DNA from: Paramecium sonneborni
Taxonomy: Eukaryota > Ciliophora > Oligohymenophorea > Peniculida > Parameciidae
Assembly (NCBI GenBank): GCA_905182985.1
Contig: CAJJDN010000004.1
Coordinates: forward strand, 43,516-107,515
Direction of reading: 5' to 3'
Length of the DNA: 64,000 nucleotides
Shown: in pieces, positions 1-12,549 of the stretch
Position numbering within the stretch: the stretch's first letter is position 1
Layout of the letters: each line of letters opens with the position of its first letter
Notes under the pieces: model-generated
The model's database searches: none
What the model was told of the DNA's origin: nothing
What the model saw: only the letters and a program-made list of their open reading frames with translations
Program-made: the position numbers and the translations under genes

Positions 1-349
1 AACATTAAAAAATGTGAATCATCATATTATTGAAGCAGATGATGATGAAGATTTTTAAATAAGTAAAAATAAATTCAATCTTTAGTGTAGTATTTCTAAA
101 AATCAATCAAATTTATAGAATAGAATTTGAAATCAACAAATGTATTGGTTCATTGTTTTGCTGGAGTATCTCGTTCAGCAACAATTATTTGTGCTTACTT
201 AATGAAAATTGAAAAGTAAATTTTTATTTATTTATTTTAGAAAAGATAGTGAAACCATTCTTGAAAAATTGAAAACAATCAGGCCTCAAGTTCATCCAAA
301 TTAAGGCTTTTGTAATTAACTTAAATTGTTTGAAAAAAAAATATTGTGA
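1..349 (+). CDS. Dual-specificity protein phosphatase, C-terminal part (5' end outside window)
   Basis: The C-terminal part of a dual-specificity (Tyr/Ser/Thr) phosphatase. The catalytic P-loop HCFAGVSRS, matching HCxxGxSR(S/T), is encoded at 151-177 and contains the nucleophilic Cys and the phosphate-binding Arg. Downstream is the family's usual end: an AYLMK helix, then a short RPQVHPNQGF stretch. The reading needs two introns, 63-85 (23 nt) and 216-240 (25 nt), both GTA...TAG. It ends at TGA 347-349. In-frame TAA/TAG codons fall where Gln is usual (the Q of the PNQGF motif is TAA). The acidic stretch before the first intron may belong to the general-acid loop region. Family assignment is secure from the P-loop; the substrate cannot be told. 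Confidence 0.88.
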
Positions 350-490
350 TAACACTTATAATTTTTTTTCTTTATAACCCATTTTCATAAAATTATTTAA
401 AAGTAAGTTTGGAATAAAGCGTTAGTTTTTTTATAAAAATTAGAAATGATATTCTTGGTTAATTATATTTTGCATTATATATAATAAAGT

Positions 491-1378
491 ATGAATAAAT
501 ATTTTGAGTTTTCTAAATCAAAAGATGAATCGAGATTATCAATAGACTCATAGGAACTGCTTCGATAAGTTGAAAATAAAATAAATCAAGCATAATCCCC
601 AACCTTTATTTCTCCTTAAAAATAATAAATAAATTATCCTGATCATTTTGATTAAAAAGAGCAAATGGATTATTTATCCTTCAAAGAATAAACTATTGTA
701 AAGAGACTGTTTAATTTGAGGGATGACTATAAATTATTCTTAAAGAATGTGCAATCTTATTAAGATGAATTAATTTAATCTATTAGGGAAGTTATTAAAA
801 AAGTTATAGACAAAGGAAATCGACATTTATAAGACCATGAATATGAACTAAGACTACAATTATAAGAAATTTAAAAAAACAAGGAGCTCATTAATTCATA
901 TTCTAACTGTCAAATTATATAATCACCTTTAAAATAAAAATAAAATTTTTTTTCAGAAATCTTAAATAAAATATCTGAATTAAACTTACATATAATTGAA
1001 TTTTTTGATCAAGAAAATTCAATTTAAACAAACAGATATTAGAAGAAATTAAATTTTTCTAATTATAAAGAATAGAGTTCTAAAAAGAAATTCAAATAGT
1101 CTTCTAGTCCATTCAAAGAAATAGATCGAGTTTTATAAATGAAAACTTCATCAAGTAAAACTTAATTTTAAAGCAACAAAAAACCATAAGATTTAAATTA
1201 GTTCATTGAAGTACTTAAACTTAAAATAAACAATACTAAAAACAATAATTTATTATCGAGTAGACCAAATTTAACAAGCAATTTTTTATAAAGTAAATAA
1301 AACACTAACTCAAAAAGGTTATCTATTGAACAATAACTCTAATCTTAATACAAAATATTTTTTTAATCTGTTTTTTGA
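491..1378 (+). CDS. Hypothetical Q/N/K-rich protein, 295 aa, no intron
   Basis: A single open frame from ATG 491 to TGA 1376-1378, with 295 codons and many TAA/TAG codons read as Gln. I recognise no family. The central part (about residues 60-140) is rich in Glu, Lys, Leu and Gln with heptad-like spacing and probably forms a coiled coil. The C-terminal third is Ser/Asn/Lys-rich and probably disordered. There is no signal peptide or membrane segment. It lies 141 nt downstream of the phosphatase on the same strand. The start is the first ATG of the open frame. Function is unknown. Confidence 0.6.
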
Positions 1379-1776
1379 ATTTATATAATTTATACATTTC
1401 CTATAAATTAGATTTGCATCAATCTTCTTAAAATTGTTAAGGATGATTATCCTGTCAGAAATGGTATGATAAAAATAGTGATTATTTACTAATTATTTGT
1501 TTAGTCCTATTGAATAATTATGTTTGAATATTTAGTTTTACTAGATTTCATTTATTATGATAAATTTATACTATGTCTTGAATTTAAGAAAATACATTTT
1601 TATAATAATATTCTCTTAAAGTATTTTCTAAATATAAAGAAAGATTAAAAAGTATACAATTATTATTAAGCAATCATTATTTCTTTTAATGATTGAAATA
1701 TTAAGATAATTTAATTTGATATCATAAGTATTCTTAAAGTAATATTGTTTATAAAAAATATTTCTGTAATTACTAA
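1379..1776. other. Intergenic, 398 nt
   Basis: AT-rich spacer between two plus-strand genes. All three plus frames are cut by TGA and no family motif was seen on either strand. It presumably holds the 3' UTR of the upstream gene and the promoter of the coiled-coil gene at 1777. No RNA gene was recognised. Confidence 0.5.
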
Positions 1777-4101
1777 ATGAGCTAATTCGAAACAAATTCT
1801 TAGACTTAAATTCCTTATCAAGAAATGATCAAACCGAATTCAAATCGATAATTAGGAACATCCAATCTATCAAATGGATAAAATTAAAAAAACATAGATC
1901 AAAATGAGTATGTCAATTTATAATAAACCTTAGGTTTGCTCCAAGAAGATCTTACCAAACAAATAAGTAAAATATATATAAAAGCTAGTTATGGATATTA
2001 ATAAAATACTCCTTAAGTTTAACAATATCCCCAATTAAATTATCCAGTTATGGGATAACAAACAATGAAAGAATAAGAACATGAAGAATAAATATAACGA
2101 TTAATGAAGGAAAATGAAACATTAAGGTATGTTTCAAACAGTAATTAGATATTAGTGGAGAACCTTGGAGTAGGAAAATTAAAAGTTGAAAAACGATAAG
2201 TATTAAATATTAGTATAATAGTAATCAATTAGTTAACAGAGACAAGAGTAATTCAACAGAAAATTTAGGATTGCAGTATGATATATATAGTAATATTCAA
2301 GGGATTAGATACTTTAATTAAAAAATGAAAATAAAAGATTAATGAATACAATTTCAGAGGATCAATATCAACTTGTAGATTTATAAAAATTAAAAAAACA
2401 AGTAGAACTAAATAAAGGACTCGATAATTAGATATCTGACTTAGAATAGTAGCTACAAATAGCTAATAAACAATTATCAGAACAAAAAAGATTAAATTCT
2501 TTTTAAGAAAGTGATAATTAGACTTAGAGAGAAACAATTGAAAAATTAAAAGCATAACTTAAAGATGTTACATAAAATAATGAAGCATAATGCTAAAAGA
2601 ATGATGCACTATTAAATGATAATAGAAAGATGAAATAAGCATTAGATATGATCAATAAGGATTTAAATAAAGAATAAGAATAAAATCAAATGTTAATTTA
2701 AAAAATCAATCAATTAAATTAGGGATCTAAAGATTAGATTAATAACTTATAAAAAAATCTAACAAATCTTAATTTTTAGAATGATTAAATGAAAAATTAA
2801 ATTATTTAACTTCAATAAAAAGAAAAGGAATTATAAAATGCCTAAAATTAAAATTTATCAAATGAAAGTAAATTAAGACAAATGCAATAATAAATTTCTG
2901 AATGTAATTTAAATTTAAACTTTAGAATAAAGATTGATTGAGTAATATGCAATGACTATATAAACAGGAAAGAATGAATATTCAAAATTAGCAGCTAAAA
3001 GTTAATCATAAGAATAAGAGATATGGAAGTTGAAAGAATAGATAAATTAATTAAGCACACAAAACCAAATGTTATAAAACAAGTGTCATTAACTTGAAAG
3101 ATCTATTGATGATAGTTTATCAAAATCTCAAATATAATCTGCTGATTTAAAAGGTACTCTTGATAAATGGAAAAATTATGGATTATCCCTTGAATAAGAA
3201 ATAAAAAAAAGAGAAATGGCTTTACTTCAATTAGAAAATGAATATGTACATATGTAGAATCAGCTAAAAGGTGCTTAAGAAAATGAGGTTCAATTAAGAA
3301 ACGAAAGAGCAGTAACATTATCAAAAATGAAAGAAATGCATGATGATTTACTTCTTTATGAAAAAAAATGTGATTAATAAGAGAGAGGTAAAATTATTAT
3401 TATTTCTTTAGATTTATAACTCTTAAAGGAATAAAATAGGAATGCCTTATAAAATTAAGAGAGAATTGAATAAGATAAATAACAATTAAATCTTGAAGTT
3501 AAAAATTTAATGGATGAATTACATAGTACATAAAATTAAAATGATTTGAAAATTAGAGATTTTGATGCTTTATAAATGAAACATGATTCTGACAATAATA
3601 TGAAAGAAAGAGAAATGTAGAACTGTCAATTATAAAATAGTATGCTATAAGAAAAAAATAAATAATTAGAAAATGATTTGGCTAAAGAGAAAGTATAAAT
3701 GATTTCAATTAATTTAGGAAAAATTATTTAAGATGGAAAATAGAATAAGAAATTTAGAGAGTGAAATGCATAATCTTTAATTTAAGTAAACTCTAAAATA
3801 ACAATATTAATGGAACTAAGATGAACCGAATAATCATAGCAATTAAATAGAATAGACAGAAAATAGCTAGATTTATTAAGGAATTAATGTGCCTTATTTA
3901 AATAATTCAGGATATTTGAGTCCATAATAAAATAATTTTGAAGTGTAGAAAACTTAATAACCTAAACCAACAGAAGTTTAAAATACTCCATCTTAAGTTA
4001 ATGAATAACCAAATCATAGACGTACTAATTCTTAGCAGTTAATTAAAAGTAAAAATTATGATTTAAGATTCTAATATCAACCATAAAATTTATAACACTG
4101 A
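1777..4101 (+). CDS. Long coiled-coil protein, 732 aa
   Basis: A filament-like protein without a recognised domain. Most of residues 100-640 are Lys/Glu/Leu/Gln/Asn heptads typical of a long coiled coil. The N-terminus (about 1-110) and the Pro/Asn/Gln-rich tail (about 640-732) look disordered. Five introns restore one frame: 2127-2148, 2276-2308, 2904-2925, 3388-3411 and 3693-3717. Spliced length is 2199 nt, exactly 733 codons including TGA 4099-4101. The second intron is ambiguous: GTA at 2276 can splice to TAG ending at 2290 (15 nt) or 2308 (33 nt) without changing frame. I chose 33 nt because 15 is below the usual ciliate minimum. Such proteins are often cytoskeletal or basal-body parts in ciliates, but that is only an inference. 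Confidence 0.72.
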
Positions 4102-4249
4102 AAAAGAATGATAGATTATTAATTATTATAAATTTTAGTATATTTTTTTGATGTTAATATATTTGAATAATGATTTTAATTTGTAAGCCAACTATTTATG
4201 GATTATTTATTTCAATTTAACATATTACAAATTAAATAAAATAAATAAT

Positions 4250-5709
4250 ATGTTTAATTTATTATTATTCTTATAAATTACTTTCTGCTAGGAAATCAGT
4301 TTAGAACGAATAAAATTCAAAGAGGCCAATATTTCAGAATAAGTTACAAGCTAAAATTAAATTAAATGCCCTTTGGAATTAGAAAATTAAGAATTTAATT
4401 CTAATAATCTAAAAGTGATTTGCCAACAATATGATTTGTTTTACATGATGAAAGTTAATTTTACATAAGGAAAAGAAGATTTTGAAATGTTTGTAAATTG
4501 AATCATTTGATGTAGATTGATTTAGTTAGTCCTTGGAGTTGGTATAAGTCTCCAGAATGTGAATTCTATGATTAGGCTTCAATTAATGAAACAATTAAAA
4601 AATAAAGTTGTTGGGATAAAAGTTATATTAAATCTTAAAAGCTTGACTAATCGTCATAAATAGAGACTTAAATAAATGCACATAACTTTTCATTAAAAGG
4701 AAATCTGGTTACATCTTATATTGCGATAGATAAAAAATAATTTTAATTGGAAATGCTTTAAGTTAATTAAATATTTACAAAAAAATTATTTCCATCTGAT
4801 GGAGCTATTAGTATGAGCCATTTTCTAAATTCTAATGTATCTGATTTTATTATGCAATTTTCTTAAAATAAAAAGTCAATAGTCTAATTTGATTTATCCA
4901 TTTATAAATAAACAATGTCAATTAAAAATGATATTGAAGAAAAGATTAATTTTGAATTAAATTGGATAAATAATTCAAACATTAATTCACCTTAATGGAA
5001 ATTTAAACTAGATTAAATCTCTATTATGAATAAGTAGATTTTAGATGCAAATAATAATTATGAAGCTATTTTAACATTGAATTCATAATTTATTTCATTT
5101 CCTAAAGAAATAATTGATAAATTTATAGAAGAGTTAAATAAACCTTCTCAAAATATTTCATGTTGGTATGCTGATTCAGAATTTTATGTAATTGGATGCT
5201 CAGATCCAAAAAATGGAAAAGGTTTAGGTTTAAACATGATATTATCCATATAAAACATCTAAATAAAACTAACTAATTTAATAGGAACATGTAAAAAATA
5301 AGAATGTTAATTAAAAATTAAATGCTCATCTTCAAAAACTATCTTTTTAGGAGAACCATTTTTTTTTTAAGATAAACCAGTTCTTTTAAATTATGAGACA
5401 GGATAGATTGGAATTTATAAAGAAAAATTATATAATAAATAATAAGATGATTTGTAATTTGAAAACTTAGGAACTTGGGTTGTAATTTTAACAATTATAC
5501 TGATATTGATATTTTGTTTAATGAATATTAAACATGCTGTAAAATGGTTTATAAGAGCAATAAAATATAGAAAAGTAATAATTATTTGATATTCTATTTA
5601 GACTAAAAACTTTGATGATGAATAATAATTGAGAAGTAAAGAAGTTGAAATTAATGAGATGGAGAAGGCAGAATAAATGACTTAATCAATTGAAGAAAAT
5701 AGTATTTGA
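4250..5709 (+). CDS. Aspartic-protease-like type I membrane protein, probably catalytically dead, 469 aa
   Basis: Residues 1-14 form a signal peptide. A pepsin-like (A1) fold follows, and a single membrane helix lies near residues 402-425 with a short acidic cytosolic tail. The family shows in a strand ending in IDLVSPWSWY, which lines up with the usual ID-T-G-SxxxW active-site strand, in an SPECEFYD loop, and in PSDGAISMSHF, matching the A1 segment DGAIGLS. Both catalytic Asp-Thr/Ser-Gly triads are altered: the first reads D-L-V, and at the second site (about residue 270) LTLNSQFISFP replaces DSGTTxxxxP. It is therefore likely a pseudo-protease, perhaps a binding or processing receptor at the surface or in the secretory route. 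Introns are 4493-4515 and 5575-5601, giving 470 codons including TGA. Family call is moderate; loss of catalysis is inferred from motifs. Confidence 0.55.
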
Positions 5710-5754
5710 ATAGTTCAATTGAAATATTTGCCATAAAATATATAAATTTTAATT

Positions 5755-7584
5755 ATGCCTAAAATATCATCAGATAAGAAGTTATTCTTTAAGCTTCTGG
5801 GAAAAGAATTAAATGAAGAAGAATTAGAAGAGTTACTTTTTAGATTTGGTATTGAAGCAGAAGAAAGAGAGGAAGAACCAGATCTTTTATATTTTGAAAT
5901 AGCTGCCAATAGACCAGATTTATTATGTATTGAGAATTTAGTGCATGCATTGAGAGTATATATGGGAATGGAAAAAAAAAGAAACTTTAACTTTACTCCT
6001 GCAAAAGAAACGATTTATGTAAAAGCTGCTGTAATTTTAATATCAATAATTTATAGACTTAATAAATAAGACCATTTGTTGTTGGAGCAATACTAAGAGA
6101 TGTTAATCTAACAGAAGATAGTTTTAAATCTTTTTTATCATTTTAAGATAAAATACATTAAAATTATGCAAGAAAAAGAACTTTAGTTTCAATAGGAACT
6201 CATGATTTAGATAAAATAGAAGGACCATTTTATTATGATGCATAATAACCTTAAGAAATTGTATTTTAAGCATTAAAATAAAATGAAAAGATGAACTGTA
6301 TTGATTTATTTAATAAATTAAGAGTAAATAATTTTACTTATAATTTTAGGAAGATTAATATTTGAAAGGTTATTTGAAGATTATTGAGAATTCTCCTGTT
6401 TATCCTGTTATATATGATAATCAAAAGAGGGTATGTTCATTACCACCAATAATAAATGGAGAACATTCGAAAATGTCAGCAGAAACTAAAAATATATTAA
6501 TCGAAGTTACAGCTGTAGATGAATAAAGAGCTTTAAATACTTTAAATTGTTTAGTTAGTGGATTTGCCATTTATAATGAAAATTTAAATATTGAAAAAGT
6601 TAATATTGTCTATGAAGCAAATAACAAATAAATTATTACACCTATTATAGATGAAAGAACTCTAACAACAAATATTTAATATATTAATAAAGTTTTGGGA
6701 ATTAATATAAGTAAAAAAATAATAATAATTTTAGCAACCTAACATGCAAGTGAATTATTATCAAATATGGATATAATAAGCGTTGCTAAAGATGAAAATA
6801 TTTTAGAATGCTAAGTACCATTTTATAGAAGTGATATTCTTTAATAATGTGATATTGCTGAAGAAATAGGAATTGCATATGATTATAATAAAATAGAATT
6901 TAAAGTACCAGAAACAGCCACCACTGGATCAGAATATAGATTAAATAAATTGTCAGATATGGTAAGAGAAGAAGTAGCATTATGTGGTTTTGTAGAATGT
7001 TTAAATTTTGTGTTAATGTCAATTGATGAATAAACAAAAATGTTAAATAGACCTAATCTATAAAATTATGTATCCATTAATAATTCAAAAACTCCATAAT
7101 TTTAAACTGTAAGATCTACTCTTATTCCTGGAATTTTACATACTTTATAAGCTAATTCAGATAGCAAATTACCAATCAAATTATTTGAAGTTTCAGATGT
7201 TTGTGTAAAAGGTATGAAATCAGAAAAAGATGGATTCTAAAAAGGAGAAGGATAAGTTGGAGCTTATAATTAAAGAAATTTAGTTGCTATTCATTCTAGT
7301 AGTAAAAAAAGTGAATTAGAAATCTTGCATGGATTATTAGATTAATTAATGATTAAATTGAGAGTGAAAAAAACAGATTATTATTTGAAATAATCTAATG
7401 GTATATTTTGATCTTTTATTTAGATCCTTTGTTTTTCCATTAATTATAGGCAGAAATAATATATAAAGATTAGTCAATTGGAGGATTAGGAGTAGTCCAT
7501 CCAGAAACACTTGAAAGATTTGATTGGAAATATCCTGTAACTTTATTAGAAATGAACATTCAGGTTATTTTAAATGATTTCTGA
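5755..7584 (+). CDS. FARSB: Phenylalanyl-tRNA synthetase beta subunit (cytosolic), 584 aa
   Basis: The beta chain of the alpha2-beta2 enzyme that charges tRNA-Phe with phenylalanine in the cytosol. The N-terminus (MPKISSDKKLFFKLLGKE, then IAANRPDLLCIENLV with the ANRxDLLC signature) and the C-terminus (SIGGLGVVHPETLERF, ending in LLEMNI) follow the eukaryotic or archaeal-type beta chain closely. Residues about 290-390 are the B5-like region. The length is normal for the family (about 590). Introns are 6031-6056, 6324-6349 and 7401-7423, leaving exactly 585 codons including TGA 7582-7584. The alpha subunit is not in the window. The start is the first ATG and matches the family start. It is convergent with the K+ channel gene, whose stop is only 34 nt away. 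Confidence 0.9.
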
Positions 7585-7618
7585 AATATTATGATAAATC
7601 ATTAAATGAGAAATTATA

Positions 7619-10600
7619 TCAAATACTTTCATCTATATTTCTGAATGAAGTATTTGGCATCCTATTCATTGATTTATTTATTCTTATTGATTTTAGTTTC
7701 TCCTTTATATTTCTCTTTTTATTATCATCAAATTAATTTAGACGATACTTTTTCAAATTCTCCAAAATATTCATTACATTAAATTAAGGGAAATAGAAAT
7801 CATAATTTTTCATTTTATCTATATCAATTTCAGGGATGAAATATATAGTACCGTGAGTTTATTATTATTAATTCTTTTCATTCTCACTCTCAACACAATG
7901 ACTATTGTTTGCTATTTTCATAGAATTATGAGTAGTTTATTATATATTTATAGTACCTTTTTAAGGCATTGAAGTTTCTGTTTTAGCTTATGGATTAATA
8001 ACTGAAAATCTTATATTACTTTAAGAATAAGGAGTTGGATTTTATTTTATTGTATTATTAGTTAGATTATAGTGATTAGAATTTGCAATTGAAATAGCAT
8101 ATTCTTTAAGATCAATTTGAACTTCATTTTCAGTCTTACGTTAATATTGAATAAAAGGATTTTAAAGAGCTCCATTTGAATCATCATCTTAATTTTAATT
8201 TAAATTTTAGTTTTTGATAATATTAACATTTTATTAACCTAATCCAGTCCTAAATTTTTAATTCATTAAACTTCCTCTCATTTTTTCAATCTAATTAGAT
8301 CCTTTTCTTTGAGCTATAGAATAATTATCTGGTTAATGAGAATCTTATGATTAACTCTCCTAAGATTAATGAGACTTCTCACATAATCCTCCTTAAAATT
8401 CAAACCCAAGCTTAACAAGATATGATTCATTTAATTACCTAAATTTATATATATTTTTATTTACTCTTCATTTAAAAACCCTTAATTTAATATAAAATCA
8501 ATCCCTTTATTTAAGATATTTTAATGGTCGATTAATTTTGAACTAGTGGTTATTTCTCTATCAAATCTCATTCTTGGTTAAAAATAATTGATATTTGCAT
8601 TTCTTACAATTTTATAAATATTTGTTTGATAAAATACAAAAGGACAATCTTTATATCTATGAGTCCATTTACATACATCGCATGTTTTACCATATGTTTT
8701 TTAAAATGTTAATTTATCTTTCAATTAATAAAATTTTTATCTACATTCTTCATCTTCTTAAATCACTTACAAAAAATCATTTCTATCTATATACACAATT
8801 GATAACACTGTTTGAGCTTTAAAATAAAATTAATATGATGAATTTATAATAAATTCTTATTCTCCAATTATATCTCCTCTTTAATATTATCTTTAAATCA
8901 TAGCAGAATTAGATTCTTTTTCATTCTTTTAAAGTGCTTCAAGTCCTTTAGATATAAAATAACTATTAACTTGACCATCTAAAATAAATATTAATTTTGT
9001 AGCTGCATCATAAACATTAACTATATCAAATCCTGGTGCAAATGTAGCCTATTTAATTTTTTAACATAAATTATTAATTAGATTTTCTGGAATATTCTCT
9101 TTTAAAAATTTAGATCTCATTAAAATTGGTTTGTAGATATCAATTAATACTTCCTATTTCAATGATCCACTCAACTTATTTAAAACAGAATCATCTTACT
9201 CTTATAATTATTCATCTATTTGATGCTTAAATTCAAAATATTTTCTCACTTTAAGAGATAATTGTAAATTTAATTTCTTTTATTTTATATATTAGTTTAC
9301 TTTTTTCATAGACTTTTTCAGTAAAGCTTGTTTCTCTTCTAAAGTTTTTAAAATTTCTCCGATAGTTGAAATAATATAACCAAAAACACCACATAATACC
9401 ATGGCTACAACAATTACATAAAGTCTTTCAATTGAAGTTTAAGGTACAATATCTCCATAACCCACTGTTAAAGTTGTTATTACACTCCAATATAAAGATA
9501 CTATATATCTATCATACCATTATTATTGATAATGGCCATAATATATGAGCCAGCTTTTTTCATCTTAATAAACTTCATATTCAATTCTACCCAAAAGATG
9601 CCAACCACAACTACACATATGAGCAACTAAAACCAAAAAATATACTAATTTTCCTAATTCAATCACAGCTTAAACTTCTTCTTTTGCATTTAAAAGATCT
9701 TCTACATTCTGTATCATTGATCTTACTCTTGCTATTCGTAATAGCAAAATGAACTATACATAAGGTATATTAAATTATGCTAAAATAAATGGTATTGCTA
9801 TAAGTAAATCCCAAATGAAATTGTTTGATATATAATGAAAAAATATATCACTTCGATTTGTATGAATAACTCCTTAATTATAATATGCAGTATTAAAGTT
9901 TAAAAGAATTTCTATAATAAAAATATAACTAGGAATAGTTTCAAATAATAATGTAGATATTTGACTTGATTTATCCAATTCAAAGCTAAGACTCATAGGT
10001 ATAAAAAATATATTTATTACTATGAAACAAACTACTACTGTATCCCAAATTATTTTAAATGAACTTTCAGGGTAAATGATTGTTATTTTATTTAAACTTT
10101 GGCTTATTAAATTCGAAAATTAAAAAGTTTAGAAAGTTATTTTTTTAACCAATTGACATAATAAACCATTTTATTTTTATTTTTGATTTACTTTCTTAAA
10201 ATTTTCAAAATCAGAGCTTTTATCCCCTAATTTATTAAAAATCTCATTATTCATTAACTTTATTTTTAATTTGTCGGCTTTGGTTTTCAATTAGTATAAG
10301 AATCTCGCAACATATTTTATAATTTTAAAACCTCCATTCGACCAAACTTTATTCAAACTCTCAATTAAAAAAAATACCTTACCCTTAACTAAAATGCATA
10401 CTAGCTTGCATATAATAGCCATCTTAACTTTAAAAAACCTATTTATTACTTGGGGATTAAACTTTTACTGTTGGAATCATAGAACTTCTTGATTGTATAA
10501 ACTCAATAAAGTTTATATCTTTGCTTTATTTATAAATTGTATTTTATTACTTTTCTTAACTTAAATTGTCAGCTTAATCAAGAAGAGAATGTTATTTATT

Positions 10601-10699
10601 AATTTGATGTAATTTCGATTCATTTTCTGTACTAAATATTTATCTTTTAGTTGTGATAAGTGTAAATGGTTCGCTTTCAACATTTTAAGATGAAATCAT
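7619..10699 (-). CDS. Voltage/cyclic-nucleotide-type K+ channel with CNBD, 1009 aa
   Basis: A six-helix potassium channel of the EAG/HCN/CNG superfamily. Transmembrane helices occupy about residues 200-430. S4 carries LLRIARVRSM, a short Arg series. The selectivity filter TVGYGD lies near residue 405 (codons around 9450-9465) and predicts K+ selectivity. A C-linker follows (about 430-520), then a cyclic-nucleotide-binding domain (about 525-640, with ATFAPGFDIV and RGDIIGE). After it come a small Cys patch (CDVCKWTHRYKDC, about 660) and a 340-residue polar tail. Introns are 8439-8464 and 10358-10382; the second needs a GAG acceptor. Spliced length is 1010 codons. If that first intron is wrong, translation could begin at 10422, but the upstream exon reads well. 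Paramecium has very many such channels controlling ciliary beating; the role here is inferred. Confidence 0.85.
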
Positions 10700-10777
10700 A
10701 CTGAGATTATTGAGAATATAACAAACAATAATTAATATTGAAAAATAATATATAAAAATTTAAATTATATTAATAAT
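10700..10777. promoter_or_regulatory. Divergent promoter region, 78 nt
   Basis: Only 78 nt separate the start codon of the K+ channel (minus, ATG at 10699) from that of the coiled-coil gene (plus, ATG at 10778). Both promoters and both 5' UTRs must fit here or overlap the coding regions. The segment is almost all A/T, and no defined element could be picked out. Confidence 0.45.
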
Positions 10778-12457
10778 ATGGAAATTGAAAAATGGAAAAC
10801 TCAATGCAGATATCTTTAAATTGAATTAGATTCTATGAAATAATAACTATAAGATGCTAAAGATCTAATAAGATTGAATAAAGAATAATTAAAAATTTGT
10901 TACAATCCATAATTATTTGACTAGAGTTCTGAGTGTAAAGCTGCATTGGTTTTATTAAAATTCGTTTAAGAGGAAAATTAAATTTTAATGAAAAAAATTG
11001 AATAATTAAGCGATGAAAGAAACTTAGCTTTTGATAAAGTAAACCGATATTTTATTATGTTAATAGGCCTTTATTTCTGAGTAAATTAATGAATCAAATT
11101 AAAGAGTAGAATCTTCAATGATTAATAATTTAAATCGTACAATCACAGAATTAAAAAAGAAATTGAATGAGTAGGTTTAGATGTCAAATGAAATGATGGG
11201 AACAATTTATTTAGAAAAACATGTAGTTTCAAAATTATTTTTGATAGTTAACTTAACCAGAATAATTGACTTTGAGTTTTAATAATGTAATTCAATAAAT
11301 GAATTCAATGCTATTAAAATAGAAATTACAAATAGAAGAATTAGTTGAATAAAAAAATGATTTAGCACAATTAAATTTTAGTTTATCGAATGAAATTTTA
11401 AAAATGAGAACTTAAAGATTCACTCCCAGAAATTAGACAAAAACATTTTGTAATTATAAAAAATATTTTTTAATCTAGTCAGTTAAAATGAAGATCCATC
11501 AAAGTTCATTAATAATTTAGTATAATGTATGAATTTTATATTATATTTAGTATAAAAGAGATTATTTTTTGATGATGATTCATAAGATGAAAAAATGCAA
11601 ATGCAATAATCTGCTGTTTTCTCTCCTCTTTTCTCTCCAACATTACCATAAAAAGTAAAAAGATAATAAAAATCACACATCCCAAAAGATTTCAAGCAAG
11701 AACCAGAAAAATACATACCTAAACTTGATTTAACTAAGGCTTAATAAATATAATAATTTAATATTAAAAGAATGTAGTTACTTGCCAATAAACTGGCAAA
11801 TGAAGGTGTTGAATAGAAAATTTATATGTAATTATGTAATCTTAATAATCAAGGTTATAAGATGAATTATTAAGAACTAAAAATAAATATCACGCTTAAT
11901 TAGTGTTGAATTAGCAATTAGATTTATAATTAACAGAACTGAATCTTTAAATGATGGAATCATAGAATGTGAATGAAACATTAATTAAATCGAATTAAAT
12001 GTATGAAGAAAAATGGTCAAACATATATTCATAGTTTTCATTTTATAAAGAGTTTTATCTTAAACATAAAGATTAAATATAGCATAATTTATAATCATTT
12101 GCTACATCTGATGATCAATAATAATTTAGTGTCTTTGAATTTGAGAAAGTATTGAACTCTTCTAAAATTTACAAAAAGAATACTACTTAAAAAAATAACA
12201 TAATCAATAATCCTGGTCTTAGTATAATTAATTATTAAGATGATACAATTTAATAAATATCTTGTAGACTTCCTACAGATAGGTAAGAAGAAGTCAATAA
12301 ATTCTTAACTTAATAGTATAAATGTTGTTTAATGATGATGGCAAAAGAGGTAATCTCTTTAGATTGTCAAAATGTTAAACCTATTTCAAATGACCATAAC
12401 AAAGTCAAAATAAAAAGAAGTTATAGCAACACTATAGAATATTTTCCAGTCTTTTGA
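10778..12457 (+). CDS. Coiled-coil protein, 523 aa
   Basis: No recognised domain. Two coiled-coil stretches (about residues 1-215 and 285-360) flank a low-complexity hinge with an acidic DDDS patch and a PxxFSP-like segment near residue 235. The C-terminal 150 residues are polar and include one Cys-Cys pair. Introns are 11039-11066, 11223-11247, 11450-11478 and 11828-11853. The last needs an AAG acceptor; no TAG splice restores the frame. Spliced length is 524 codons including TGA 12455-12457. It may be a cytoskeletal or basal-body protein, but nothing in the sequence proves that. It is divergent from the K+ channel gene and 92 nt before a 7TM gene. Confidence 0.68.
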
Positions 12458-12549
12458 TGCCCCATTATTTTATGTGTCTTATCATAGTTCTAACTAAATA
12501 ATTCAATTAGATATAAATTTTACAATATTATTAATAATACAATTTAACA

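Noticed and set aside
3388..3411. Treating the 24-nt segment as exon
   Set aside because: It has perfect GTA...TAG ends and typical U-rich composition. Without RNA data it stays an intron call, though keeping it would also leave an open frame.
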